Assembly (NCBI GenBank): GCA_030683815.1
Contig: JAUXPJ010000020.1
Location: forward strand, 186,001 to 250,000
Reading direction: 5' to 3'
DNA length: 64,000 nucleotides
Source: Flavobacteriaceae bacterium
Lineage (GTDB): Bacteria > Bacteroidota > Bacteroidia > Flavobacteriales > Flavobacteriaceae
In this document: piece by piece, positions 34,902-44,966 of the stretch
Layout of the letters: every line of letters begins with the position of its first letter
Numbering within the stretch: the stretch's first letter is position 1
The notes under the pieces: model-generated
Told to the model about the DNA's origin: nothing
The model's database searches: none
What the model saw: the letters and a program-made list of their open reading frames with translations, nothing else
Position numbers and translations under genes: made by a program

Positions 34902-36905
34902 ATGTCGACTTTAAATTCAAAAATACCAGAAGGTCCAATAAAAGATAAATGGACAAAATATAAAGACAAAATTAACTTAGTTAATCCTGCAAACAAACGT
35001 AATATAGATATCATTGTTGTAGGAACTGGTTTGGCAGGAGGTTCTGCGGCTGCTACATTAGCAGAACAAGGGTACAACGTTAAAGCATTTGCTTACCAAG
35101 ATTCGCCAAGAAGAGCACACTCAATTGCTGCTCAAGGAGGAATCAATGCTTCAAAAAATTATATGGGTGATGGAGATTCTGATTACCGTTTATTTTATGA
35201 CACCATAAAAGGAGGGGATTACCGTTCGCGCGAAGCCAACGTTTATCGTTTAGCAGAAGTTTCGAGTAATATCATTGACCAATGTGTGGCGCAAGGTGTT
35301 CCGTTAGCAAGAGATTACGGCGGACAATTAGACAACCGTTCTTTTGGAGGAACTTTAGTTTCCAGAACTTTTTATGCTAAAGGACAAACCGGACAACAAT
35401 TGTTGTTAGGTGCTTATTCTGCAATGAATCGTCAAATTGCTCGTGGTAAAATTCAAATGTTTAACCGCCATGAAATGTTAGATGTGGTGATTGTCAATGG
35501 AAAAGCAAGAGGAATTATAGCACGCGATATGATTACCGGTGAAATTGAACGTCATTCTGCGCACGCTGTTGTAATTGCATCTGGTGGATATGGAAATGTG
35601 TATTATTTATCTACCCTCGCCATGGGTTCAAACGCAACTGCTGCATGGAAAGCTCATAAAAAAGGAGCGTATTTTGCCAACCCTTGTTTTACCCAAATTC
35701 ACCCAACCTGTATTCCGCGTTCTGGCGATTATCAATCTAAATTAACCTTGATGTCTGAGTCATTACGTAATGATGGACGGATTTGGGTTCCTAAAAAACT
35801 GGAAGATGCGAAAGCAATTCAGCAAGGAAAATTAAAACCAACCCAAATTGCTGAAGAAGATAGAGATTACTATTTAGAGCGTCGTTATCCATCGTTTGGT
35901 AATTTAGCACCACGAGATATTTCATCGCGTGCTGCAAAAGAGCGTTGCGATGCCGGTTATGGTGTAAATGCCACCGGAGAAGCGGTGTATTTAGATTTCT
36001 CAACAGCAATTAATCGTTACGGAAAAGAAAAAGCATTTGTATTGGGTATTCACAATCCAACGCAGGAAAAAATCATTGAATTAGGCGAAAAAGTAATCAA
36101 TGAAAAATATGGAAACTTGTTTCAGATGTATGAAAAAATTATTGATGAAAATCCGTATAAAACACCAATGATGATTTATCCGGCTACACATTACACCATG
36201 GGTGGACTTTGGGTTGATTATAACTTAATGACCACCGTCCCCGGAATGTATTGTATTGGCGAAGCTAATTTTTCTGACCACGGAGCAAATCGTTTAGGCG
36301 CTTCGGCTTTAATGCAAGGTTTAGCCGATGGATATTTTGTACTTCCATATACGATTGGTGATTATTTAGCGCCAGATATCAAAACAGGGGCAATTCCAAC
36401 AAATACACCTGAATTTGATGAAGCTGAAAAGGCCATCAGAGAGCGTTTAGAGTTTTTCATCAATAATAAAGGGACTCATTCTGTTGATTATTTCCACAAG
36501 AAATTAGGAAAAATTATGTGGAATAAAGTTGGAATGGGACGTACAGAACAAGGATTAAAAGAAGCGATTGTAGAAATTCAGCAAGTACGTGAAGATTTCT
36601 GGAAAAATGTAAAAGTTCCGGGAGCAATGAATGAACTGAATCCTGAATTGGAAAAAGCGGCTAGAGTTGCTGATTTCCTGGAATTGGCAGAATTATTTGC
36701 TAAAGATGCCTTGGAACGAAATGAATCTTGTGGTGGACATTTCCGTGAAGAATATCAAACAGAAGAAGGAGAAGCCATGCGTGACGATGCCAATTACGCT
36801 TATGTTGCTGTTTGGGAATATACCGGAAAACCAAGCGAAGCAGTTTTACATAAAGAAGAATTAAAATTTGAAGAGTTAGAATTTAAAACACGATCCTATA
36901 AATAA
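34902..36905 (+). CDS. sdhA: Succinate dehydrogenase flavoprotein subunit
   Basis: A 667-residue catalytic subunit of complex II. The FAD-binding motif is [20 protein letters not shown], and the covalent-FAD His is in [18 protein letters not shown]. Active-site segments include [48 protein letters not shown] and [14 protein letters not shown]. It oxidises succinate to fumarate in the TCA cycle. The protein is longer than proteobacterial SdhA (~590) but typical of the Bacteroidetes form. Confidence 0.97.
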   Translation: MSTLNSKIPEGPIKDKWTKYKDKINLVNPANKRNIDIIVVGTGLAGGSAAATLAEQGYNVKAFAYQDSPRRAHSIAAQGGINASKNYMGDGDSDYRLFYDTIKGGDYRSREANVYRLAEVSSNIIDQCVAQGVPLARDYGGQLDNRSFGGTLVSRTFYAKGQTGQQLLLGAYSAMNRQIARGKIQMFNRHEMLDVVIVNGKARGIIARDMITGEIERHSAHAVVIASGGYGNVYYLSTLAMGSNATAAWKAHKKGAYFANPCFTQIHPTCIPRSGDYQSKLTLMSESLRNDGRIWVPKKLEDAKAIQQGKLKPTQIAEEDRDYYLERRYPSFGNLAPRDISSRAAKERCDAGYGVNATGEAVYLDFSTAINRYGKEKAFVLGIHNPTQEKIIELGEKVINEKYGNLFQMYEKIIDENPYKTPMMIYPATHYTMGGLWVDYNLMTTVPGMYCIGEANFSDHGANRLGASALMQGLADGYFVLPYTIGDYLAPDIKTGAIPTNTPEFDEAEKAIRERLEFFINNKGTHSVDYFHKKLGKIMWNKVGMGRTEQGLKEAIVEIQQVREDFWKNVKVPGAMNELNPELEKAARVADFLELAELFAKDALERNESCGGHFREEYQTEEGEAMRDDANYAYVAVWEYTGKPSEAVLHKEELKFEELEFKTRSYK

Positions 36906-36913
36906 GATATGCC

Positions 36914-37663
36914 ATGAATATGAATTTAACACTAAAAGTATGGCGCCAAAAAAATGCTCAAACTAAGGGCAAAATGGTCGATTATAAAGTAACTGATATT
37001 TCTGAACACATGTCATTTTTAGAAATGTTGGATGTACTTAACGAAGATTTAGTAAAAAAAGGTGAAGAGCCCGTTGCTTTTGACCACGATTGTAGAGAAG
37101 GAATTTGCGGCATGTGTTCGTTATTTATCAATGGAGAAGCACACGGACCGGATCGATTAATCACAACTTGCCAGTTACACATGCGTAAATTTAAAAACGG
37201 TGACACCATTTATATAGAACCGTTTAGAGCTAAAGCATTTCCGGTAATTAAAGATTTAATTGTAGATAGAATGGCTTTTGAACGTATTCAACAAGCGGGT
37301 GGATTTATTTCTGTAAATACCTCTGGCAATACCACTGATGCTAATTCTATTTTAATTCCAAAACATAATGCTGATCTATCCATGGATGCAGCCGCTTGTA
37401 TTGGATGTGGAGCGTGCGTTGCGACCTGTAAAAACTCATCGGCTATGTTATTCGTTTCGGCTAAAGTTTCGCAGTTTGCCCTTTTACCTCAAGGTAGAAT
37501 TGAAGCTAAAGAACGGGTTTTGAACATGGTACGTCAAATGGATTTAGAAGGATTTGGGAACTGTACCAACACTGAAGCGTGCGAAGTAGAATGTCCGAAA
37601 GGAATTTCTTTAGAAAACATTGCCCGAATGAACCGAGAATATTTATCAGCAAGTATTTTTTAA
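36914..37663 (+). CDS. sdhB: Succinate dehydrogenase iron-sulfur subunit
   Basis: A 249-residue subunit carrying three Fe-S centres. The [2Fe-2S] ligands lie in CREGICGMC plus a later Cys in LITTCQLH. The [4Fe-4S] and [3Fe-4S] ligands lie in [11 protein letters not shown] and [15 protein letters not shown]. It relays electrons from SdhA flavin to the cytochrome b anchor. It starts 8 bp after the sdhA stop, and a strong terminator follows 18 bp after its stop. Confidence 0.97.
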   Translation: MNMNLTLKVWRQKNAQTKGKMVDYKVTDISEHMSFLEMLDVLNEDLVKKGEEPVAFDHDCREGICGMCSLFINGEAHGPDRLITTCQLHMRKFKNGDTIYIEPFRAKAFPVIKDLIVDRMAFERIQQAGGFISVNTSGNTTDANSILIPKHNADLSMDAAACIGCGACVATCKNSSAMLFVSAKVSQFALLPQGRIEAKERVLNMVRQMDLEGFGNCTNTEACEVECPKGISLENIARMNREYLSASIF

Positions 37664-37681
37664 TATTTTTTGATGAGCACT

Positions 37682-37710
37682 AATCCTGAACTTATTTAGT
37701 TCAGGATTTT
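37682..37710 (+). terminator. Intrinsic terminator after sdhCAB
   Basis: The perfect 10-bp arms AATCCTGAAC and GTTCAGGATT enclose a TTATTTA loop and run into a T-tract. Confidence 0.9.
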
Positions 37711-37811
37711 TTAGTTTATCTTTAGAGTAAAGTTAAAATTATGGAATAGCCATGTTTGAAAAAACATAATAATTGATAAAAATATTTCAATCAAACGGAT
37801 CTATTCCATGG

Positions 37812-37835
37812 CTTGTCCCGATATATCGGGATGAC
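37812..37835. repeat. TCCCGATATATCGGGA palindromic repeat, copy 2
   Basis: It matches 24 bp of the copy at 8909-8933 in inverted orientation. Just upstream, 9-bp arms ATGGAATAG (37741-37749) and CTATTCCAT (37801-37809) bracket 51 bp, so the whole block may be a composite repeat. Confidence 0.8.
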
Positions 37836-37862
37836 AATTAAAAAACAATAAATTATTTACAT

Positions 37863-38639
37863 ATGAAAGAGCAACTTCGGGTCACAATTATTCAAGCTGA
37901 TTTAATTTGGGAAGATAAAAACGCTAATCTCAAGAATTTTGAAAAAAAAATCAGTAAGATTTCTCAAACAGATTTAATCGTGTTGCCCGAAATGTTTACT
38001 ACCGGATTTACAATGAATCCGAAACCATTAGCTGAAACCATGGATGGAAAAACGGTAAAATGGATGCTTCAAATAGCATCAGAAAAGAAATGCCTTTTAC
38101 TTGGGAGTGCTATTATTGAAGAAGATAATAAATATTACAACCGCTTAATTGCTGCATTTCCTGATGGTTCTATCCAATTTTACGATAAAAAACACTTATT
38201 TACCTTAGCGAATGAACATCATACTTATACTGCAGGTACTCAACAATTATTAATTGAATATCAAGGATGGAGAATTTTTCCGCTTATTTGTTATGATTTA
38301 CGTTTTCCCGTTTGGGCTCGAAATACGGAAAATTATGATTTGCTAATTTATATTGCCAGTTGGCCAAAACCACGTATTTTTGCTTGGGACACTTTGTTGA
38401 AAGCAAGAGCCATTGAAAATATGGCATATACTATTGGAGTGAATCGGGTAGGAATAGATGCTAATGATTTTGAATATTCAGGACATTCTATAGTGTTAGA
38501 TGCTTATGGAGCAGATCTCATAACTACCAATGAAAATCAGGAACAAATTAGCAGTACCATACTTGATAAAATCAATTTAAATAAAGTGCGTGAAAAACTC
38601 CCTTTTTTAAATGATAAAGATGATTTTAAATTACTGTAA
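37863..38639 (+). CDS. Carbon-nitrogen hydrolase (omega-amidase/YafV-like)
   Basis: A 258-residue nitrilase-superfamily amidase. The catalytic triad is visible as Glu in IVLPEMFTTGF (~43), Lys in FYDKKHLF (~109) and Cys in PLICYDLRFP (~142). The closest functional type by motif is YafV/Nit2 omega-amidase, which deaminates alpha-ketoglutaramate or related omega-amides formed by transaminases. It is cytosolic. Its end overlaps the convergent acyltransferase gene by 14 bp, so no terminator lies between them. Confidence 0.92.
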   Translation: MKEQLRVTIIQADLIWEDKNANLKNFEKKISKISQTDLIVLPEMFTTGFTMNPKPLAETMDGKTVKWMLQIASEKKCLLLGSAIIEEDNKYYNRLIAAFPDGSIQFYDKKHLFTLANEHHTYTAGTQQLLIEYQGWRIFPLICYDLRFPVWARNTENYDLLIYIASWPKPRIFAWDTLLKARAIENMAYTIGVNRVGIDANDFEYSGHSIVLDAYGADLITTNENQEQISSTILDKINLNKVREKLPFLNDKDDFKLL

Positions 38640-39372
38640 CAGTACTTTTAATCCTTTCTTCAACCACTTTAAATAAGTCATCAAAAGGCATAGAATTCGC
38701 CGCAATGGGTTCATGAACCGTTATGGAAATAGTAATTCCTAAAGGTCTAAAAAAGGAATTTCCAACTGAAATTTTCCAAGCATTGTTAATCGTAAGAGGA
38801 ACAATATAGGCAGACGGTACATATTTTATCAGTATCTTCAAACCACTTTCAAGAAAAGGTTTTGGAATTCCGTCTTTACTTCGGGTTCCTTCCGGAAAAA
38901 TAATGGCGGCATAATTGTTTTTTTCGATGTATTTACCAAATGCGGTGAGCGCTGTGATAGATTGTTTAGCGTCTTTTCGGTTGATTAATACCGAGCCGCC
39001 GTGTTTTAAATTATAGGAAATTCCGGGAATCCCTTTTCCTAATTCAATTTTTGAAACATATTTTGGATGATGTTTCCTAAAAAACCAACCAATAGGAGGT
39101 AAATCAAAAAAACTTTGATGGTTCGATACAATAATCAACGGAACGTCTTTTGGCAAAGAAGATATAGCATGAAATTTTATTTTCGTTCCAACGAAACGCA
39201 ATGAAAACAGGATAAGATAAGTCATCCAATCCACTGTTTTTTTATGAGTAGCATAACCAAATAAATTGCGACTAATCCGTTGAAGAATATCAAATATTAC
39301 TAATGTCAATCCGAAAAAGAAATTTTGAATGACGGACAGTGGAAAAGAAATGATATTTTTTAAAATACCCAT
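38626..39372 (-). CDS. 1-acyl-sn-glycerol-3-phosphate acyltransferase (PlsC-like)
   Basis: A 248-residue membrane-associated acyltransferase. The H-x4-D catalytic motif is in VSNHQSFFDLPPIG, the acceptor-binding motif is FPEGTRSKDG, and VPLTINNAW follows. An N-terminal amphipathic or membrane segment (~10-30) anchors it. It probably acylates lysophosphatidic acid in phospholipid synthesis. It lies 8 bp downstream of the small membrane-protein gene and overlaps the convergent amidase gene by 14 bp. Confidence 0.92.
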   Translation of the reverse strand: MGILKNIISFPLSVIQNFFFGLTLVIFDILQRISRNLFGYATHKKTVDWMTYLILFSLRFVGTKIKFHAISSLPKDVPLIIVSNHQSFFDLPPIGWFFRKHHPKYVSKIELGKGIPGISYNLKHGGSVLINRKDAKQSITALTAFGKYIEKNNYAAIIFPEGTRSKDGIPKPFLESGLKILIKYVPSAYIVPLTINNAWKISVGNSFFRPLGITISITVHEPIAANSMPFDDLFKVVEERIKSTVTVI

Positions 39373-39380
39373 AAGAGAAT

Positions 39381-39815
39381 TTAAGCTTTAAACCATTGAT
39401 CCCAAGGAATTCTGCTTAAAATTAAAACGAAAGCTATACCAAAATACCAAGCTAAAGTTTTGAATTTAACGGAACAGTCTTGTTGTTTTTTGTGTTTATA
39501 AAATCCGATGATTATTAAAGTGATGGCAATCAGCATCATTAAAGGATGCTCCATAATATATAATCTCAAGGTAGAATCTTTCATCACAACTTTAAAACCA
39601 ACTTCACGTAAGGTTTGATAGTAGGTAGAAAAATAATAAGAAAATACGCCTAAAATCAGTTGAATTTTAACAAAAAAAGTAGCCGTTAAAGCAATGTAAT
39701 AGTCATTTATTTTATAAGAACTTCTGGATTTAAGTTTTACCAAAGCATTTACCAAAGTAAACAATACTAATAAAACCACTAAATAAGAAATGCCGGAATG
39801 AATTAATTTAAACAT
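39381..39815 (-). CDS. Four-TM membrane protein, cytochrome-b-like in appearance
   Basis: A 144-residue protein with about four membrane helices (~7-27, 41-63, 92-110, 122-138). Histidines at residue ~6 (LIHSGISY) and in the third helix (MEHPLMM) could be haem ligands, and databases often give such proteins a cytochrome b label; no firm family is recognised here. It is followed by plsC 8 bp later, so both are probably on one transcript. Upstream is the TonB receptor, but a terminator intervenes. Confidence 0.65.
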   Translation of the reverse strand: MFKLIHSGISYLVVLLVLFTLVNALVKLKSRSSYKINDYYIALTATFFVKIQLILGVFSYYFSTYYQTLREVGFKVVMKDSTLRLYIMEHPLMMLIAITLIIIGFYKHKKQQDCSVKFKTLAWYFGIAFVLILSRIPWDQWFKA

Positions 39816-39860
39816 ATCAAAAATTTTAGCTGGTAAAGATACTAAATCGTATTACATAAA

Positions 39861-39888
39861 AAAACCTCTCAAAATTTTGAGAGGTTTT
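39861..39888 (-). terminator. Intrinsic terminator after the TonB receptor gene
   Basis: A perfect 28-bp palindrome with arms AAAACCTCTCAAAA and TTTTGAGAGGTTTT, followed on the minus strand by a T7 tract. It lies 19 bp past the receptor stop codon. Confidence 0.9.
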
Positions 39889-39906
39889 AAAGTTAAAAAT
39901 TAGAAA

Positions 39907-42900
39907 TTATTTTCCAAAAATATATCTCAATGAGATTTGGGCTGACCAAACATCAGATACAGAAGTATTTTTAGAGAAAGTGTCACGTGCCAAAATAATT
40001 CTTTTAGATTCATCTAACTGAGTTCCCATACGGAACACCGGAATTCCGTCAGCACCTACACTTCTATAGGTTAACAAGGAAGGCACAGTAGCTCTCTGAG
40101 ATACGCCCCAATCATTATTAAGCATATTTCCAAAGTTTAAGATATCTGCGCGCACTTGGAAACTATTTTTAATCCCTCTAATAGTTAGATAGAAATCTTG
40201 GATTACAGAGAAATCAATACGGTGTAATATAGGTACATAAGTTCCATTACGTTCTGCATATCCACCGCGTCTTGAACTTAAATATTTATCTTGTTTGATA
40301 AAATCCTCAAATGCCTGTTGTTGTGCGGCAATGGTAAAGATTGTAACGGTGCCATCCGGTTGTGTTGAAGAATTCCATTGTTCAAATTTGATATCAGTAC
40401 CTTTTAATGGAACAAATAGTAAATCATTTCCAAAAACGCCATCTCTGTTCATATCTCCATTATAAACATAGGAAAATGGATTTCCGCTTTGACCAATGTA
40501 TCCCAAAGTAAAGGAGGTAGCTCCCCCATTTTTCTTGCCGTAATTGAAACGGTATCCCATTAAACCAACCAATCTGTTTGGCGTATTGTTATCAGCAGTA
40601 GATAAACCTACGATGTTATTTCCATAAACACTTTTAATCCCTTGCCAAGAACCACCCGCGATAGAACCGGCAGACTGAATGTCTTTGGCATCAGAAAAGG
40701 TTAAGGCAAAGGAACCCCATAATCCTTTATTAGAAGGATATTCAATTTTTAGGGTTGTACTATGGTAATAACCTTTGTCTGTATTGGTTAAAATAGCCGC
40801 CATAGAAACGTTGCCGTTAACTCTCAAGGTTGCATCAGTACCGCCAAATCTTGGTCTGTTATCAGGCCCGTTAAAAGTACCGATAGGAGCTTTTAAGTTG
40901 GCATTATAGTAAGTAACTGCATTGATGTTTTGGCTATAGAGGTATTCAACAGTTCCAATGAATCCACCTGGTAATTTATGGTCTAATGCAATATTTGATT
41001 TCCAAACCTGAGGGAATTTATAATTAGGATCAGTCATAGCTAAATCAAAGGTTGTCGGTAACGTTGGGTTAGCCGGTGTAAAATACTGCGCCGGATTTGC
41101 AGTAAATCCATAAGCAGCTGCAGCGGTTCCACTTACATCGATAAATCCTGTTAAAATACCATTATTCCCAATTTGGTTAGATAAGAATACATAAGGAGGT
41201 TTTCCTGTGAAAACGCCGGTTCCTCCACGAATTTGGGTACTTCTATCGCCTTTAATATCGTAATTAAACCCAAATCTTGGTTCAAATAAATATTGAGTTT
41301 GTGGCATTACTCCGGTATTCCATTTTTCGCCGTTGGCAAAAGTCATGGCAGTAACGGCAGGATTTTCTAATGCAGTATTCGTGAAGTCAATCATTGAAAC
41401 GCGTAACCCACCGATCACTTTTAATTTATCAGAAATGATATATTCGTCTTGTAAGTAAAGGTCTACCCTGTTTGATTTTACTGGTTGGATTGGATCTTTA
41501 CCTCCCGGAATAGCAGAATATCTGAATTGGAATCTAGCAGGCGCAAATGTAGAAGGCGCACCGCCATTGGCTACAGATTGATTAGCCGCTGTGTAAAAAT
41601 CAGCCAAAGAGTTAAAAATATACACACCATTTGATGCCGGAAAGAATAAGTTATTAGAGGTGAATTTCTCATAATTTACGCCAGCTATTATAGTATGTTT
41701 TCCAATGAATTTGGTAATATTATTGGTAATGTGGAAATTATTGTAATCTAATTTATTTCCGGGAGTGAATGGGTCAAAACCAACGGATGTGTACGTAGAA
41801 CCACCTTCTCTAATATCTATTGTTGGAAAAAGTTCAGTTCTGTAACCACGGTCTTCAATTTGTTTGTCGTACCCCACAATTAAATTATTATGTACTGTTT
41901 CACTTAATTTACTGTTTAATTCTAATACCGCAGAACGGGTGTTATCCATCATCGTATAACCGCTATTTTGAAAAGACATCGCAGTAAATAGATCCCGGCG
42001 GCTTCCTGCTCCTGCGGAAGAAGAGTTAGATACCTGAAAATCTGATTCAGAATCGTGGTGAACGTAACGCAAGGTTAATTTATGATTGTCATTAATATTC
42101 CAATCCAAACGACCCAAGAATTTTTTAGAAGCCATTTCACTGTCAAAACCTTCCCATGGACCTGTAATATATCCGAATTTATCTTTCATAAAGTTGGATA
42201 AGGTTTCCATACTTGCATAGGTAACTCTTGAGGTAATTCCTGTTAAGGGAGATCCGGTAGAAACCCAATTGGTGGCAGGTGATACTTGTGAAATTTCCTC
42301 TGCATTTACAAATAAGAACAACTTATCTTTAATAATAGGAGTCCCAACCCTAAAACCCTTCATATTTTCCTCAAATTTAGAGGCCACGACCGCAGCACCT
42401 GCAGCATTGTCTCCCACAAACTTGGATGAGTTATCTCTGTACGAGCCATAAACAGAAGCCTCCAAATCGTTGGTTCCGCTACGCGTTACGGCATTGATAC
42501 CGGCTCCAACGAAACCACTTTGTCTCACATCATAAGGTGCAATATTTACTTGTAATTGTTCTACAGCGTCTAATGAAATGGAAGTAGTTCCAGTTCTCCC
42601 TCCGGCTTGCGACTCACCGCCTAATCCAAATCCGTTATTCAAAATCGAACCATCAACAGTAAAGTTATTTAAACGCGAATCTTGGGCAGAAAAAGAACGT
42701 CCGTCACCTTGTGGATTGTATTTAGTAATTGACGCCATAGTTCTTGATCCTGTAATAGGAATTGATTGCACTTCTCTTTTTGAGAATTGTTGTGCTGCTC
42801 CAGTTCTATCTTTATTAAAAGAAGAAGCGCCTTCAACTGAAATTACAACCTCTTTTAAAGAAGTAACATCATCGGATAAAATGGCATTAACTGCAGTTGA

Positions 42901-43200
42901 AGCACCTAAAGAGGTGTAAACTTCTTTAGTTTCAAAAGTTGTAAAGCCTACATAAGAAATCCGAACAGAGAAAGGTCCTCCCGGACGAACTGCAGGAATG
43001 TTGTAATAACCACTCGAGTTGGTTATTGAGAAATACTTAGTTCCTGAAGCTAAATGCGTAACGGCAACATTTGCTCCCATAACAATTTCACCTCCAGAAT
43101 CTTTAACAACACCGTAAATAGTAGATGATGTAGTTTGTGAAATACCCCAAGTAGTTACAAAGAGCATCAGCATTAAGAAAAGATTGGTAATTTTTTTCAT
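39907..43200 (-). CDS. Oar-like TonB-dependent outer-membrane receptor
   Basis: A 1097-residue protein: signal peptide (to ~WGISQ), a carboxypeptidase-regulatory-like domain (~25-105; TIYGVVKDSGGEIVMGANV), a plug domain (~120-240; NNFTVDGSILNN, VRQSGFVGAGINAVTRSGTN) and a C-terminal 22-strand-type barrel ending SAQISLRYIFGK with terminal aromatic residues. The architecture matches the Oar-like receptors of Myxococcus and Bacteroidetes, whose cargo may include proteins. There is no SusD-like partner gene, so it is probably not a glycan SusCD pair. A full promoter lies upstream and a strong terminator downstream, so it is monocistronic. Confidence 0.92.
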   Translation of the reverse strand: MKKITNLFLMLMLFVTTWGISQTTSSTIYGVVKDSGGEIVMGANVAVTHLASGTKYFSITNSSGYYNIPAVRPGGPFSVRISYVGFTTFETKEVYTSLGASTAVNAILSDDVTSLKEVVISVEGASSFNKDRTGAAQQFSKREVQSIPITGSRTMASITKYNPQGDGRSFSAQDSRLNNFTVDGSILNNGFGLGGESQAGGRTGTTSISLDAVEQLQVNIAPYDVRQSGFVGAGINAVTRSGTNDLEASVYGSYRDNSSKFVGDNAAGAAVVASKFEENMKGFRVGTPIIKDKLFLFVNAEEISQVSPATNWVSTGSPLTGITSRVTYASMETLSNFMKDKFGYITGPWEGFDSEMASKKFLGRLDWNINDNHKLTLRYVHHDSESDFQVSNSSSAGAGSRRDLFTAMSFQNSGYTMMDNTRSAVLELNSKLSETVHNNLIVGYDKQIEDRGYRTELFPTIDIREGGSTYTSVGFDPFTPGNKLDYNNFHITNNITKFIGKHTIIAGVNYEKFTSNNLFFPASNGVYIFNSLADFYTAANQSVANGGAPSTFAPARFQFRYSAIPGGKDPIQPVKSNRVDLYLQDEYIISDKLKVIGGLRVSMIDFTNTALENPAVTAMTFANGEKWNTGVMPQTQYLFEPRFGFNYDIKGDRSTQIRGGTGVFTGKPPYVFLSNQIGNNGILTGFIDVSGTAAAAYGFTANPAQYFTPANPTLPTTFDLAMTDPNYKFPQVWKSNIALDHKLPGGFIGTVEYLYSQNINAVTYYNANLKAPIGTFNGPDNRPRFGGTDATLRVNGNVSMAAILTNTDKGYYHSTTLKIEYPSNKGLWGSFALTFSDAKDIQSAGSIAGGSWQGIKSVYGNNIVGLSTADNNTPNRLVGLMGYRFNYGKKNGGATSFTLGYIGQSGNPFSYVYNGDMNRDGVFGNDLLFVPLKGTDIKFEQWNSSTQPDGTVTIFTIAAQQQAFEDFIKQDKYLSSRRGGYAERNGTYVPILHRIDFSVIQDFYLTIRGIKNSFQVRADILNFGNMLNNDWGVSQRATVPSLLTYRSVGADGIPVFRMGTQLDESKRIILARDTFSKNTSVSDVWSAQISLRYIFGK

Positions 43201-43269
43201 TTGATTTGATTTATAAATATGAACATGAGAATTTTAATCTACAAATATCATATTTTAGTTTAAACTCAA

Positions 43270-43297
43270 CAAATATAAAAAAATGTTGTTAAGACAA
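43270..43297 (-). promoter_or_regulatory. Promoter of the TonB receptor gene
   Basis: On the minus strand, TTG (43297-43295), a 17-bp spacer and TATATTTG (43277-43270) match the consensus. The leader would be about 63 nt. Confidence 0.65.
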
Positions 43298-43383
43298 CGT
43301 AAAATTTACATTATCTTATCAACATTTTTTTAACAAAACATTAATAAAATGAGGTAATTATAAAAATTAAAAGAAGAAAATAT

Positions 43384-44955
43384 TTAAGAGTTGTTATAAA
43401 TTTTATTAGCCAACTCTTTTCCTAACTCAACACCAAATTGATCATAACTGTAGATATTCCAAATAACTCCCTGAACAAAAATTTTATGTTCGCACATCGC
43501 AATTAACATTCCTAAGTTTTGCGGTGTAAGTTTATCAAACAAAATAACATTGCTTGGCTTGTTTCCTTCAAAAACTTTAAAAGGGAGCAAAGATTGAATT
43601 TGATTAAATTGTCCGCTTACTTTCATATCAAGATGAACTTCTTCTTTTGTTTTTCCATCAGATAAAGCTTGAATTTGTGCGTAAAAATTGGCCATCAATT
43701 TTTGATGATGCTCTGTTAAACCATGTATGGATTCTTTAAATCCGATAAAATCTGCAGGAATTAATTTAGTGCCTTGATGTAATAATTGAATAAAAGCATG
43801 TTGCGCATTTGTTCCGGTACTTCCCCAAACAATATTTCCTGTCTGATAATCAATTTTATTTCCATTTCTATCAACTGATTTTCCATTACTTTCCATAATA
43901 GCTTGCTGTAAATACGGAGCCAAACTTTTTAGGTATTCGCTATATGGTAAAATAACTTCGGTTTCTGTCTCAAAGAAATTATTATACCAAATACTGATAA
44001 GCGCCAAAACAACAGGTATATTTTTATCAAAAGGAGTATTTTTAAAATGATTGTCCATTTGATGTGCGCCTGCTAGAAGTTGATTGAAATTATCAAATCC
44101 TATGGCTAAAGAAATGGAAAGCCCAACTGCACTCCAAAGTGAAAATCGACCACCAACCCAATCCCACATGGGGAAAATGTTTTCATCTGCAACACCAAAA
44201 TCTTTGACCATTTTTAAATTGGCAGAAACGGCTACAAAATGATTTTTGATGTTTTTTTCTAATCCACTTTCTAAAAACCATTTTTTAATCGTTAAAGCAT
44301 TGGTCAGTGTTTCTTGAGTAGTAAAAGTTTTTGAAACAATCAAAAACAAGGTCGTTTCCGGATTTAATTTCAGCAGTGTTTCCTGTACATGATCGCCATC
44401 AATATTAGAAACAAAATGAATGTTTAACGGAGTTTTGTAATATTTTAAAGATTCTACCACCATTTGCGGCCCTAAATCGGAACCGCCTATTCCAATGTTT
44501 ACAACATCAGTAATACTTTTTCCCGTATAACCTTTCCAATTACCCGAAAGCACTTTGTGGGTAAAGTCTTCTATTTTTTGTAGTGTTTCAGTTATTTCTG
44601 GAATAATATTTTGCTGATTTACTACAATCTTCTGACTTGTTTTATCACGCAAGGCAGTATGTAATACAGCTCTGTTTTCAGTTACATTGATTAAATCTCC
44701 CGAAAAATATTTATGAATGGCATCTCCTAAATCAGTTTGTTGAGCTAATTGAAATAACAATTGTAATGTTTCTTCAGAAATTCGATTGTTAGAAAAATCA
44801 ATTTCTAAATCTTGAAATTTCAGTAAAAAATCTTTCTTTCTGTTGGGATGATTTTCTTTAAGCTCTTTTAAATGAACATGTTTGATTTGCTCATAATGAG
44901 CCAGCAGTTTTTCCCAAGCGTTGGTTTTAGTTGGGTTGATGTTATTTAAAGCCAT
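43384..44955 (-). CDS. pgi: Glucose-6-phosphate isomerase
   Basis: A 523-residue enzyme interconverting glucose-6-phosphate and fructose-6-phosphate. The sugar-phosphate-binding motif is NIGIGGSDLGPQMVVESL, the signature GGRFSLWSAVGLSI contains the active-site Arg region, catalytic Glu/His are in GSTGTNAQHAFIQLLHQG, and the C-terminal Lys region is QFGVELGKELA. It is slightly shorter than E. coli Pgi (549). The M23 peptidase gene lies 11 bp upstream on the same strand. Confidence 0.97.
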   Translation of the reverse strand: MALNNINPTKTNAWEKLLAHYEQIKHVHLKELKENHPNRKKDFLLKFQDLEIDFSNNRISEETLQLLFQLAQQTDLGDAIHKYFSGDLINVTENRAVLHTALRDKTSQKIVVNQQNIIPEITETLQKIEDFTHKVLSGNWKGYTGKSITDVVNIGIGGSDLGPQMVVESLKYYKTPLNIHFVSNIDGDHVQETLLKLNPETTLFLIVSKTFTTQETLTNALTIKKWFLESGLEKNIKNHFVAVSANLKMVKDFGVADENIFPMWDWVGGRFSLWSAVGLSISLAIGFDNFNQLLAGAHQMDNHFKNTPFDKNIPVVLALISIWYNNFFETETEVILPYSEYLKSLAPYLQQAIMESNGKSVDRNGNKIDYQTGNIVWGSTGTNAQHAFIQLLHQGTKLIPADFIGFKESIHGLTEHHQKLMANFYAQIQALSDGKTKEEVHLDMKVSGQFNQIQSLLPFKVFEGNKPSNVILFDKLTPQNLGMLIAMCEHKIFVQGVIWNIYSYDQFGVELGKELANKIYNNS

Positions 44956-44966
44956 TTTTTAGAGTT

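Noticed and set aside
42578-42919. 113-residue open frame on plus within the TonB receptor gene
   Set aside because: It is antisense to the plug-domain coding sequence; composition is explained by the codons of the real gene.
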